From contig NC_134455.1 in assembly GCF_047948215.1 (NCBI RefSeq), positions 155,106,575-155,170,574 of the forward strand: DNA of 64,000 nt, read 5' to 3'. The position numbers and the translations under genes are program-made. Source of the DNA: Lycorma delicatula (taxonomy: Eukaryota; Arthropoda; Insecta; Hemiptera; Fulgoridae). Each line of letters begins with the position of its first letter. Position 1 is the stretch's first letter. The notes below the pieces were generated by a model. That model was not told the origin of the DNA. It ran no database searches and worked only from the letters and a program-made list of their open reading frames with translations. Below, one piece after another: positions 23,076-34,667 of this stretch.

Positions 23076-26000
23076 TATAAGAATACACAACCAATATCAG
23101 GAAACTTTGACAACTTGTTGTCAGCTTTTTATAATTATATTACTTAATGACGATTGTCGACTTCATTGTTACATTATTTTTGTTTTAATGGCTTAAACAA
23201 TAATGGTAGATATGTACTGTTTAACTACTGCCAACTGTGTACAAGGTTTTCTTACGCTGGTGAGATGCCAAACCAGAAATTTTGTCCCTTGAATTGCCTG
23301 ATTGGTAAATAATATTGAGTGTATTTTAATAAAGTTCTGTATTATTTACTATTTTGGTAAATAAGTAACTGAATTACAATATAATAAAAAAATAACTTAT
23401 TTACATATGAAATGAAAGATAGATATTCTCCATTTTCTTTTCTTTTACTCACTTTCATCCCTCACCGGAAATTACCAAATAATTAGAATAAGGAACTCTG
23501 ACCGGAGAATAATTCTAATTGATTACTTATATAGAAGAAACTAAATTTATGCAATAAAATATACTCCATTCTTCTCATCTACGCATTAAAGTATTAAGCA
23601 ATAGAAAAATCGGTATCACTTAATAGCTTACTTTTCTATCAAAGAAATTTGTTTGTGAAGTTATACAGACTACGTTCGTGTACATATGCAAATCTTGAAA
23701 AAATAATCTTTCATCTCGACTCGAATGTCATTTTTTTTACTAACGAATTAAATAAAAATTAGAACTGTTTCCTTATAAAACAAATTATATATGATGTAAA
23801 GTTGTTTTAAGATTTAAAATATATTTATTGCTGTAAATCGCAGAATATCGATCAACCAAGTGAATAAGTCAAACTTCATTTAATAGGAAACTGTAAAAGT
23901 CTAAAGAAAAAATTCGCCTAATAATTCCAATCTTTGTTATTTCAACAATTTTACTTACAAGTACCCATTTACTTAAGGATTTGAAAGCAGTAAAATCAAG
24001 CTTAACCCGATTCTACAAAAAACGCAATATACATACACTGCGAATTCTTGGGAAATTTGTCATTTTAGTGATCATTTATAAAAGAATTGAGAATCGTAGA
24101 GTTTAATTTAAATTATTCATTTAATATTAATTTGTTCTTACATTTATATAACTTGTGTTCTTAATGATGCTTTTTGTAAAACTTGTAAAATATATTTTTT
24201 TATTAAAGTAATATATTTTGCAAAAAAACTCAAACAGTACTCTAAAGAGTAACTTACGTGAGAGATATTGAAGAACGTTATTAAGTGGAGAATATAACCA
24301 TGATGTTGGAAAGATGAAGCTGGTTATTTTGGCTTGAATTAATACCATCATAGATTAAAAGTGAAAATTGCTTCTCCACTTAACAAAATGAAAACATGAA
24401 TAATAATAAGCTACTGTTTTATACGTTACATGCACTGAAACTGGCAAGAAATAACCTTCAAAATTCAGACAACTTATAAGAAAAAAAAAATCAATGGACA
24501 ATAATTATTCTTTCGTTTACTATAATATAAATAGTTTTATCAAATTATACCGTTAAATAGTTTTTAAAATATTTTTCTTTTTAATAATATTTTTTTATCT
24601 AGAATTTAATTTGTATTATAATAAATTAGTTTAGAAAAAAGGAGCTTTAATTACTGCGAATAAATAAACTCACAATTTTTCCTTTTTTTGAGCTTTGAAA
24701 TTTCAACTTTTGCGCCAGTATTTACAGTATATGTATAGAAGAGTAAAATGTTAAAAAAATCTTTCGTAAATAAAAATGTACAGCTTTGATTCAAAATTAA
24801 TATTAAATAAAAAATATCAGTTTTATATTTTCCACAAATTAAAGAACAATCCGTAAGTTATTAAAAAAATTGATCGTAGCCATTTGAAGTAAAAACATTG
24901 CAACATCAGAGCTGCTGATCCTCCATTAACAATCAAATGAAGTTTTAGAAAAACACCGATAAAAACTTCAACTAATATAATCTTTAACAATAGAAAATTT
25001 TTAAGACGATTTATCGTCTTTTTAAGAGAAAATATCGAAGAACCATTTCCTCCTGGAATGGGAAAAATTTACAGCCTTAGTTATAATGTGCTCTAAGAAA
25101 GAAAGCTTACTCGTATTTTAAATATAAACGTGATATAATGTAAAATCCTAAAAATGTATTAAGTCGATAAAATTATTGTAATTAAGTTTAAAATATAAAT
25201 CGTCTCAAAATTTTAATTAATTTCTAATTAGATATATGAACAAGCAATAATAAATAAAATAATTAAATAATATTGCAGCATCATTTTAATTTATAGTCTA
25301 ACAAAACAAAAAGTTTAAACTTTAACTACAAAGTATTTTTTTTATTTTTTTTTTGGGGGGGGGCTAAAAATGCCTGTGCGTTACCATCGCCCGGAATTTT
25401 GTTTAATAAAAAGGTAAAATGACACTAAAATAATAAAACTAAATAAGGTTTAAAACTAATGTAAATTATATAATAAAAATTTAAAACTAAGTTAAAACAA
25501 AAGTTAAAAAAGTGAAATAAAACTCAAAACTAATATCACAGACTGAGTCTGTGCCGCATAACATTGCCGCATAACATATGCAGTCTATGAGAATGTGGTG
25601 TATAGTCATTGATGAAATACAAAGTAATTTCTAAGTTGATTTCGGGATCAAAGAATAAACTCTTTTTTCATTTAAAAATAACTTTCTCTTACATATAAAT
25701 GGTAAAACAATGAATTAAATGATTTTAAATTTTGTTTTTTATTTATATTTCTGTAAAGTAAACAGAATATTTTTTTTTACTTTTTCTTACTAAAATAAAA
25801 TGAATATTACCCGTTTTCTGTCATCCACGTATACTTTAACGCAGAATGTCGTAACCATTTTAACACTCCACTTGGGACTTGTCAAAATGTTACTTCAACG
25901 TCAGAACTTTTATTAAAACCTTTCTCTTTTTTACAGCTTTTTTCGTTATTATATTTTTACATATTTATAGTAAGAATGAATAAAGTAAGCGCTGTACTTT

Positions 26001-27190
26001 TCAAGACGTTTTCAGTCCTTCCTCATAGTAAATCCAATGAAGTATCTTAAAAAATAACTTCAGTATTTGTTTAAACTCGAAATGATTAATATAAATCATG
26101 TAATAATAAAATGGATTTATCGAACCAAATTTAATTTTTCTCTCTACTGACTATAATTTTAAGAAAAAATTAATTAATTTTTTTTTTTACAAATACAAAG
26201 TATTTCTTTTTATTATACGAAACTCATGCATTCTTCGGATAAATTTCTTAGTTGTTAGGCCGGTTAAACTAATAATTAACCCTTAATATTTGTCCATAAC
26301 CATACATTTTTTTATCCACATTCACATGTTCGCGCGCGCACACACACAAGCATTTATTCCCTAACATTTAAAAAAGTGTACGTATTTATATACACATAAT
26401 CACAGACGCAGCGCGCGTGCACACACACAATTAAAGATAATAATTTACCAAATTTTATTTGTACTTTATTAGCATTAAAAAAATGCGAAAATGTATGAGA
26501 TATAATACAAACGCCTTCCACATTATACATCGAATATAAAAAAGTAAATGAAAAACTAATATAAAATACATACCTGTACTAAAATTTGATTAATTTACAC
26601 TCAGATTTAAAATAAATAATTTCAGATTATTTGGAAACTCCGATAGGAAACTATGAAGAGAACCCTTACGTAATCCGTGTAGAAATGTATGAGTCCGGCA
26701 TCTGTAGTAATTTTATAAAACGATTTATGATAACTTACGTTTTAAATAAACGTAAGTTATCATATAACGTAAGTTATCATTTTAATTAACTAAATAAAAT
26801 AAGGAAAGAAAAAAATTACATTAAGCCAAAATACATACATACTGCATCAATATTAAGTCAAGAAGTTCGATATTTTTAAAATGCAGGCAAAAATATTTTA
26901 CAGGATATAAAAATGTTACGAAAATGTAGTTTTTATTCACGGAAATTATTACTTAATGAAGTATACATGTCACATCATCTTTTTTAACGAGAAAACGTCA
27001 AGAGAATTTAGAAAATATTATATTTCAGGTAATTGTAAATAAGTATAACACGTTTTACTAAAACTGTAATATTCTATTATGTTACCATTTTACAGTCATT
27101 TAAGACAAACTTCCAAAGTTCAAATTAAAGCATAACTTTTTTTCTTACTGTGGCAGTACGAATTAAATGAAGAAGGACATGCTACTAATA
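23076..27190. other. Anonymous AT-rich DNA
   Basis: No gene was recognised. Small items: a run of nine G near 25356 followed by CTAAAAATGCCTGTGCGTTACC; a stretch of degenerate TTAAAACTAA iterations at 25425-25535; alternating CG/CA tracts at 26331-26348 and 26408-26430. Confidence 0.5.
26727..26780. repeat. Hairpin with a third copy of its arm
   Basis: ATGATAACTTACGTTT and its complement AAACGTAAGTTATCAT form a long AT-rich stem with a small loop at 26727-26763. A further AACGTAAGTTATCAT follows directly at 26766-26780. Confidence 0.8.
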
Positions 27191-28567
27191 CAGGTGATTC
27201 AAAGAAACGGGAAATTTAAAAAATTAAATAACGTTAATGAAAATTTTTTTTTAGAAATTGAATTTTATTTCATGTAATTGTACAAATGTTGCCATTTTAG
27301 GATACGTACATTTTAGTTTATTTTTTAAAGATGACATCTTGCAGGTGACCTCCTCTTCTACGTAAACACTCACGAAGTCTCTTCGTTAAATTGTTCATGG
27401 TTTGACGTAAGTAACATCTCAACTGGAATTTCCGCAATTGCTTCTCGGATCTTTTCCTTCAGTTCTTCCGTTGTAGCAGGTCTACTGTGGAACACTTTGC
27501 TTTTAAGGTGACCCCACAAAAAGTAATCGCAAGCTGACAGATCAGGCGATCTGGGAAGCCATCTAATGTCACCATTTCGTGAAATGACACGTTGTCCAAA
27601 CAATCGGCGTACAGCTGCCATCGATATTCGTGCAGTATGTGACGTTGCTCTGTCTTGTTGAAACCAGGCTGTTTTAAGAATTGGTGGAAATCTCTTTTGT
27701 TGTTCAACAACAAAGGTTTCAAGCACGGCTACGTAACGAGCCGACGTCACTGTAATCCCAAGACCGTTGTCATCCTCAAAAAAATAAGGGCCTATAACAC
27801 CGTAAGATGACATAGCACACCACACGGTCACTTTCTGGCTGTGCAACGGACGCTGGTGTAGCCTTTCTGGCTGTGCAACGGACGCTGGTATAGCTGCGTA
27901 GGATTTTCTTGTGCCCAGTATCTGAAATTTTGCTTGTTAACAAATCCACTGTGGTGAAAATGCGCTTTGTCTGACATCCACACTTCGTGAACAAACTCTT
28001 CGTTATCATTTATCTTCTGAAGCATTACATTACAGAATTGTGCTCGCACAACTGCACCGTTCGGTTTCAATTCCTGGACGATCTGCAACTTGTATGGATG
28101 TTATTGCAAGTCCTTCACTAACATTCTTCGAACACTTGAACTATGCAATTGTAAAGATGCTGAGAGACGACGGATTGACCGATGTGGACTTCGTGTGACA
28201 GTATCTTGTAAAGATTGAACATTCTGTGGTGTACGGACGGTTCGCTCACGGTCTGGAGGTTTCTTTTTCATTGCCGAACCAGTTTCCTCAAAATTAGATA
28301 TCCATGTTTTAATTGCATGTGCTGATGAACACGGTCGTGCCGTCCCAGATTAAAATGACGGCGCAAATCTCTACGCGCTCCCTCCACACTGTCATTGTTG
28401 TTGTAAAACGCTTTGATAGCAAATGCACGTTGCGCACCACTCCAAGGATACATGACAACTAAATGGCAGGTTAGGTTAGAGAGGCTGGCGTCACTTATCA
28501 AGTGGTACCATTCGCCCACGGCTAGCAACACAATTTTCAAAATTTCCCGTTTCTTTGAATCACTCTG
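27191..28567 (-). mobile_element. Mariner-like transposon, DD41D type, nearly readable
   Basis: Short TIRs are visible. The left end at 27191 reads CAGGTGATTCAAAGAAACGG. The right end, reverse-complemented from 28567, reads CAGAGTGATTCAAAGAAACG. TA lies on both sides (27189-27190 and 28568-28569), the target-site duplication expected for this superfamily. Length is 1377 bp, normal for an autonomous mariner-like element. Confidence 0.9.
27370..28453 (-). pseudogene. DD41D mariner-like transposase
   Basis: The cut-and-paste transposase starts at MYPWSGAQRAFAIKAFY (28453), a helix-turn-helix region. After a frame change near 28285 the protein continues with EETGSAMKKKPPDRERTVRT and SPHRSVRRLSASLQLHSSSV. 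Then come VWMSDKAHFHHSG with the first catalytic Asp, VTVWCAMSS and VIGPYFF, WFQQDRATSH with the second Asp, and PRSPDLSACDYFLWGHLKSK with the third. I count 41 residues between the second and third Asp. All three catalytic Asp are kept. Breaks: the early frameshift, one stop (near 28105), and a 32-base tandem duplication at 27831-27894 that shifts the frame. Confidence 0.9.
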
Positions 28568-30020
28568 TATATCTGATATTTTTTACTTAGAAAAGATAGG
28601 CGATTCTAATTTGATAATTTTTCCTGAAAGTCGGATGAAAAATTCATCTTATTATTTGGATAAATTTTGCAAACGTTGATTTATTATTGAACTAAATGTT
28701 TTAGTTATAATCTTATCTTCAGGTTAAATAACAAAATACATTAAAGCTTTTATTTTATATAACTCTTATAATTTAATAATAATAGTTTTATTAAAATAAC
28801 AATTGTCCTAACGCATGCGAATATATTTATAACAGTTCGTTCTAAAAACTTCTCACCCTGAAATTACTATTCCGCTGATCCATATTAATTCGATTAACGA
28901 TCATTTAAAACAACAAAAAACATTCAAAAAACAAAGGTAAATCACATAAGCCTTTGCAAGAAATCTTAAGAAGTCCGGTTTTCTAAACCCCAAGAAACGG
29001 GCATTAAGTCAGCAGAATTGAAAATTTTTAACAAATTTACCCACAACTTCAACGATACTTTTCTACAGCATCATCGCAGTTACTTCATCAACCAGGAGTT
29101 TTTTTTCTGCCCTACTTAAAAGCGCGCCACGAATCTCCTTTTCAGTTATCTCGGCGGATAATCCCACGTCACGCAGATCACTATTCTTAGTCCTGACACA
29201 AGCTTGAAAATAAGTTTAATTAGTTAGTACATTATTTGAAAGTAGAGTCCCTAACAATTTTTTTCCATTATTATAATTTTTTCATTAATAGATTTCCGGT
29301 TAAAGTTCGTCTAAAAGAAATACGCCATCTTTTCTCCGAGTTTTTATGTACATTTTCCTAATTATCTTGTTAAGAAAAAAATTTATCCTCTTATAAAGGT
29401 TGTCTCTTCTCCTTCCAGGAATGACATATTTTTATCTAAGTCTTATACTGCTTAACTAAAGATCTAACTCTGAATTTAAACTATCTAAACTGCGTCATAA
29501 ATACTGTACACGCTTACGTAGACACTGAACTCTTAGACGTACCTCAACCAGATTCCGCGTCTACCGCAGAATCACACACAGAACACTTGTGTTCGGACTA
29601 TCTAATTGTAACTGATGTAGATTATTATAAAACAAATATTTATATAATATGACGCGCACCGTAAGAAATCTCAGAATGATAACGGAACAGGTTTGTAGAA
29701 TACCAGTGTAGAAGAGACATGTGTTCTTGATATATATTGTTGAATAATGAAACAAAATTGGTTTTCTTCTAATTGTAATCCACTCAGAATACTCAATTAA
29801 TTAATCTAGTAATAAATCTATTTTAGTAATTAAAAAACAACGGTCCATCGGTAACTGCGAATTACAGTAAGTAAAATTATTTTATTGCTGGATTACGATT
29901 AACAATCTGCATTAATAGATCGAAATAATAATAAAAAAGAACAATATAAATATATATTAAAACGCAATAACTTAGCGATTAAGTTTGATATATGAATGCA
30001 ATAATATAATATCATTTTAC
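28568..30020. other. AT-rich DNA, likely intron, with one coding-like fragment
   Basis: This lies between the mariner-like element and the host exon on its 3' side. Apart from the fragment at 28985-29225 I recognise nothing. Confidence 0.45.
28985..29225 (-). pseudogene. Coding-like fragment of unknown origin
   Basis: On the minus strand about 48 codons read without a stop, including SDLRDVGLSAEITEKEIRGA and AEKKLLVDEVTAMML. After one stop, KSIVEVVGKFVKNFQFC continues. The composition (charged, helix-prone, higher GC) is unlike the surrounding AT-rich noise. It has no clear splice sites at its ends. It could be a worn mobile-element ORF or a decayed exon; I do not recognise the family. Confidence 0.3.
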
Positions 30021-30187
30021 CTTTTCCAATTGATTATCCGAGAAACGAACACCAGAATCAGAAGCATGGTGTTCAGGAGGAATAAACAAATCGTGACCTA
30101 CGGTTGTGGAAGTCCCTAATAATACACGGCCCTTGGCAGTCACTTTTAATCCGTCTGGAGATATACTAGGCACCAAGTCTCCTTCAT
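30021..30187 (-). CDS. Single internal exon of an unidentified host gene
   Basis: The 167-base exon is flanked on the minus strand by a T-rich tract ending TTTTTTCAG (acceptor, before 30187) and by GAAAAG|GTAAAAT (donor, after 30021). One reading frame is open throughout: two bases finish a split codon and 55 whole codons follow, from EGDLVPSISPDGLKVTAKGR to VRFSDNQLEK, leaving phase 0 at the donor. The other two frames on this strand hit stops early. Codon use and GC content differ clearly from the flanking AT-rich DNA, and no mobile-element signature is present. I do not recognise the protein: there are no cysteines, no transmembrane segment, and a hydrophilic C-terminal part with GHDLFIPPEHHASDSG. 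No neighbouring exon of the same gene was found, so its introns extend far on at least one side. Confidence 0.75.
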
Positions 30188-31127
30188 CTGAAAAAATAAA
30201 ATAATAAAAATTTTAATATTACAGGTATATGAACATAAAAACACAGAACAAAGTAGGTAATGAAATATTAAAAAAAGAACGACTGAAAAGTTGTTGCTGA
30301 AAAATAATTATTACTATTACACTATTTGTTATACAGAATGACTTATTTGTTATACAGACTTTATACGTTAATGTAAGGTTACAAATATAAAACCCGATGC
30401 CAAAAAGAAGTCTTTAGGCTATTTCCCAAAGAAATTCTACTAATCAATTGATTCATTTTAAGAGAGAATTAGAAGATAAAACTTTTCAAGTTAATTATTA
30501 TTTTATCCGTTTAAATAATTTTTACATACTTATTAATTATAATTAACCGGGTGGAAAAAATGTAGCTATAAAAGGAGGTAATTTAAATAACAATAAAGAT
30601 ATATATATATATATAACAGAAAAAATTCAATTTTCTTAATAAGAATACTAAGAATCTATGTTTAAAAAAGTAAATATCATGTAGGTAGTGAAAATCATTT
30701 TACCCAAAGTTCATAAAAATGTATGGACAAGTTATATACGTTTAGATAGGATTTAACTGGGTCATAGATTTTTATGTACTTCAGGGCAGCATATTTACGT
30801 AGTGTATTGTGGTAACACAAAGACTATTTTCGAATAATATTTTTATTTTTTAGCTCAGTTTTATTTTCTAAATGATATTCTAAAAATTATATATTTTTTT
30901 TTATATCTACTAATATTATTTAATTTAAATTCAAAAAATATTTTTGGTTAATTTTTTTTTCGTAGGAAGGGGCCTTTTTACGGAAAATTTTAGATGGTCT
31001 TCCTGAAGTGATCAATAAGTTTACAAATTTTATTCAGGTTTTATATCTACGATATCATTACGTACAACGGAAATACTAATAACAATAATATAAACGTTTT
31101 CAAAATGAAAAAGATATCAAAAAGTTA
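30188..31127. other. AT-rich DNA, likely intron upstream of the exon
   Basis: The first 40 bases contain the minus-strand polypyrimidine tract and acceptor of the exon. A short (TA)8 run lies at 30599-30616. Nothing else is recognised. Confidence 0.5.
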
Positions 31128-31312
31128 CCGATCTCCGCGGCGAAGTGATAGCGTATCATACTTATATCCGAAGATTCTGGGTTCGAATCCGGTCAGGCAC
31201 GGCATTTTAACACGATACAAATTTCCGTCCTCATATTCCTACATATAACCTTCTTTGTAAGTTTCTGTGGTGAATTAATCATCAGTCAAAATAAAAAAAT
31301 AATAAGAAATTG
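31128..31312 (+). mobile_element. tRNA-derived SINE
   Basis: The tRNA-like head has an A-box-like stretch (GGCGAAGTGATAGCG, 31139-31153) and a perfect B box, GGTTCGAATCC (31180-31190). It is followed by the family-specific GGTCAGGCACGGCATTTT and ACACGATACAAATTTCC. The body ends in an A-rich tail of AATAA iterations near 31288-31306. The ends of the tRNA-like part do not form an acceptor stem, so it is not a functional tRNA gene. The same family occurs inverted at 20540-20662. Confidence 0.75.
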
Positions 31313-33711
31313 TGATGTTTTTGCAATTAAACTTCTCTCGTTATCTTGTAATGTTTTGAGCACGAACTATCCTCCTCTAAATTAACTCAGTAAGATGTTG
31401 AAAATGCGAATAAGGCATAATGCAAAGAAACGTTAAAAGTTTAGTTTACTGAGGTGAGAAGAAGATGGTCGTTTTCACAGTTGCCTGTTCGTTGAAGCTG
31501 AGTGAAGAAGTACAGATTGAACGTAGAACAGAACGTAGTACAGATTGTGTGAGCATATAAATCATTTTTTGTCAAATAGCGGCATTCTAGATATTTGTCC
31601 GCTAATCACCGAAAGTACACGAAGGATAACATCAAAAATCAAATATTTTGTCTCTTCGCTTTTCTGTCTCATGCATAAAGCGAAAGAAGGTTACATGACG
31701 AACTTTGGCTCGTTTTTCTTCTTATCACTCACTAGAGTGATAAGAAGTAGAAAGTTAAATAAAATCAAGCATATAAATTGTTAAGGTTCCATCTACTAAG
31801 ATGGAAGGATTACATTAAACTTCCTTGACGATAGAATTTATATTTATTTTTGTTCTCCGCGAGTAAAAGATTTACCTAAAAAAAACAAGTTAATCAGGCG
31901 TTATCCAACTTGAAATTATAGCATGCTTTATTGAATTTTGTTATGCAAGTATTTCGGTATCATGGAAACAGATAAGATTGGTTTCATACGTACAGTATAA
32001 CAGTTGCCACTTTTAAATAAAATGTTATTTCATGTTGCCGAAAAATGTCATGTTACTTGCTTTGTAAAATATGGCTTGTTAAACACGGTAAAAATTTATC
32101 GATTAGAATCATGTATACTTTAATCAGGTGTTAGATGTGCAATTTTATAGTTTTAAACCTATTTGCATACAACTATATTTAATTATTAGTCATTTACTAG
32201 AAACTGCAGAAGACAGACATGTCAATCCTCAGTTCACAAATTGCTTCTTGGTTTCACGCTTTCTTATTGCGATCTCACATTATTTTCATTTCAAATAAAT
32301 TCCTTTCATTATTCTACATAACATAAAAGTTTTAAACTGCAAGTGTAAATACTATCATATTTTTGAATCTCAATATCCGTTTGTATTAGATTGATTCATC
32401 GTTACAGCGACTAGTAAAAAGAAAAAATTATTCTAAAATACAAAGTTAAATAAATTCAAGCATATAATTGTTACGGTTTATTTTATTTATTTATTTTTTA
32501 TCATGAAGTCAGCTGTTGCGCCACACAGAACCTTTTTGTCTAGTAATAAATCAAAAAGAAAAAAGGAAATTTTAAGTAACGTAATTTATAGTTGTCACAA
32601 TTTTTCATATTACTGACTTTGTTTGATATTGGTTACGTACGAAAAGTACACAGTCCCATTATTGCTGATGAGTTAAGTGGCCCGATATAACAAATTTGAG
32701 TTTAACATGTTAGATTTATGACAAGATTACAATAATTTTAAGAAATCTACAAGTAGCCGTAATTTTTTTGTTAAAAACCATGCAGTGTTACTACATGATA
32801 AATTATCATACTCAAGCGCACAGTTCACTGAATAAATGTTCACTATACTAAAACCCTTATTAGAGTAAGCGATATGAAAGAAAAGCTTGTCATTGATAAG
32901 TTGTTTTATAAACCAATTGATGGAAAAAAAAGCAGTGTTTTATGTCATAATAAATCTCCTTTTTTTCTACTTTACGCTCAAGAGTTTAAATTTATCTGAA
33001 GAAAACCTGTAAAAATCAACGTAATCTACACATAAAATGTACACCTTTTTTCGCGATAGCGCATTTTCAACGCTCGTTAAATTCGTTAATAATATATTAC
33101 AAAAAATTAAATTTTTTAGTACAAGTGGAGTTTTATTAGTATTTTTTAAACACCTCCGATGGTTGACTTCAGTATGGCGGATATTTTTAAAAAAAATTGC
33201 TATCTGATTATCGGTTATGAGAGAATATTTTTTTTTGCGGCGAAATGTTTAGTTAACAATACGTTCGGGTATGTAATAACTGAAATACTATACTTGGGTA
33301 ACAAACGGTTGCAAAGGAAATAAAAAGTTTCATTAAAACGGGAGGGATCCTACGTAGTCTGTCAGAAAGAAGTACAGCCGTATCACGTAAACATGGAATA
33401 CATTTTTTGGAATTGTATATAACTGCGTAACTTTTAGCGCAATACAAAGAAGTGACTATGCTTCTCCAGCAGAAATGTTAAGATGCCAGTGGTTGGTTAT
33501 AACTGAAACTATAAAATTATGTATGTATCGCAATAGTATTACTGAAATACTTATCGATTTCCATGGTACAGAAGATACATTCATTTGAGTGGTTTAAGTT
33601 ATAACAACGGATAGTATTGATTTTTTCATACGATAAAAATCCTTATTTTATTGCTAAGCCCAAACTTCGAGTTTATGCGGTGAATTTGTCATAAATAAAT
33701 ATATACAAATA
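31313..33711. other. Anonymous AT-rich DNA
   Basis: No gene was recognised. It includes one perfect stem-loop at 31718-31747. A plus-strand open frame over 31545-31784 overlaps that hairpin and shows no family features. Confidence 0.5.
31718..31747. repeat. Perfect 13-bp stem-loop
   Basis: CTTCTTATCACTC and GAGTGATAAGAAG pair completely around the loop ACTA. No T run follows and no gene is close, so I do not call it a terminator. Confidence 0.75.
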
Positions 33712-34626
33712 CTAGCAAACTTGACGCGGCTTCGCCCGCTCCATTCACTCGCCCTTCCTTTCTAGCTATTTTCTGTGAAAATAATGATAAAGCCTGTTCG
33801 ATTTATTAGTTTATTGTAATTTTTTTACAGTAACAGTTTGGTCAATACAGGCCTTAACTTTGAGTGATCTAAGAATGTGGGTTTCATAACAGTAGACTTA
33901 AAAAAATATCAGTATAAACAGTATCTTAAAAAAATAATACTTATAAACTGGTTACTCGTACTTGGTACGGGTAAAAATATTTTTTGCCAGGTTCTTATCG
34001 TTACCCAATGAACACCACTAGGAAGCGACCGTACTTTTTTTCGTTAAAAAATCGAAATTAAAAAAAAACCCGATAAAGGTTTTTACATATTTATCTCAAG
34101 AGTATCTGCAACCCTATATCGGTGAATATCTGGTTTAATGTAGTCGGAAATGGGGTAAATTTGAGAGCATTGTCCAAATTTTTTTTTACCTTTCTTCATC
34201 TATTTCAAGGTTGAATTGCGAAAAAAATAGAAATTGTTTTTTAGATATCTATGTGAAAATTACGCACATCAAGAATCAAGTTGATATCTTCATTTGTTAT
34301 CAAGAAATTAAAAAAAAAAAACAACCGGGTTTCAAATAAAATTCAAAATCCATTTTAGCTCTTTAAATACGGATTTCAAACATTATAAAGCAGTTTTTAG
34401 ATATTTAAATGATTACATACACCAAAAATAAAGTTGATATCTTAATTTTTTTATCGAGAAATTAAATATGTAGTAAATTTCATTTTTACTTAATTTTAAA
34501 TCTTTGCAATCGGAATTTCAAAAAATCCTTTTTTTGTATGCAATAACACCGCAAGTAGAACGTGTATACAAATTTTCATCAATTTATTTACAGTCGGTCA
34601 GAACAAGTTGATTTATAGGAACAGAT

Positions 34627-34630
<4 letters not shown>
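33712..34630 (-). mobile_element. Helitron 3' end with linked repeat family 3
   Basis: Read on the minus strand, the sequence ends with a GC-rich hairpin (GCGGGCGAAGCCGC, 33726-33739), 10 bases, then CTAG (33715-33712) followed by T. A hairpin about 10-12 bases before a terminal CTRR, with insertion in front of T, is the hallmark of Helitron 3' ends. The subterminal region to about 34060 aligns with the reverse complement of 45880-46150, which lies just past a Helitron helicase remnant. The part at 34120-34620 also occurs at 16020-16335 and carries an internal tandem duplication. No protein is encoded, so this is a non-autonomous or truncated copy. The 5' end is not defined. Confidence 0.65.
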
Positions 34631-34666
<36 letters not shown>

Positions 34667-34667
34667 A
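34629..34667. repeat. (TA)n(GT)n microsatellite
   Basis: About 24 bases of TA repeat followed by GTGTGTGTGT, at the edge of the Helitron-linked repeat. Confidence 0.9.

Noticed and set aside
31130..31205. Functional tRNA gene
   Set aside because: The B box is perfect but no acceptor stem pairs, and the same downstream sequence recurs at 20.5 kb, so it is a SINE.
31545..31784. 79-codon plus-strand open frame as a gene
   Set aside because: No recognisable motif; it overlaps a hairpin and lies in non-coding-like DNA.
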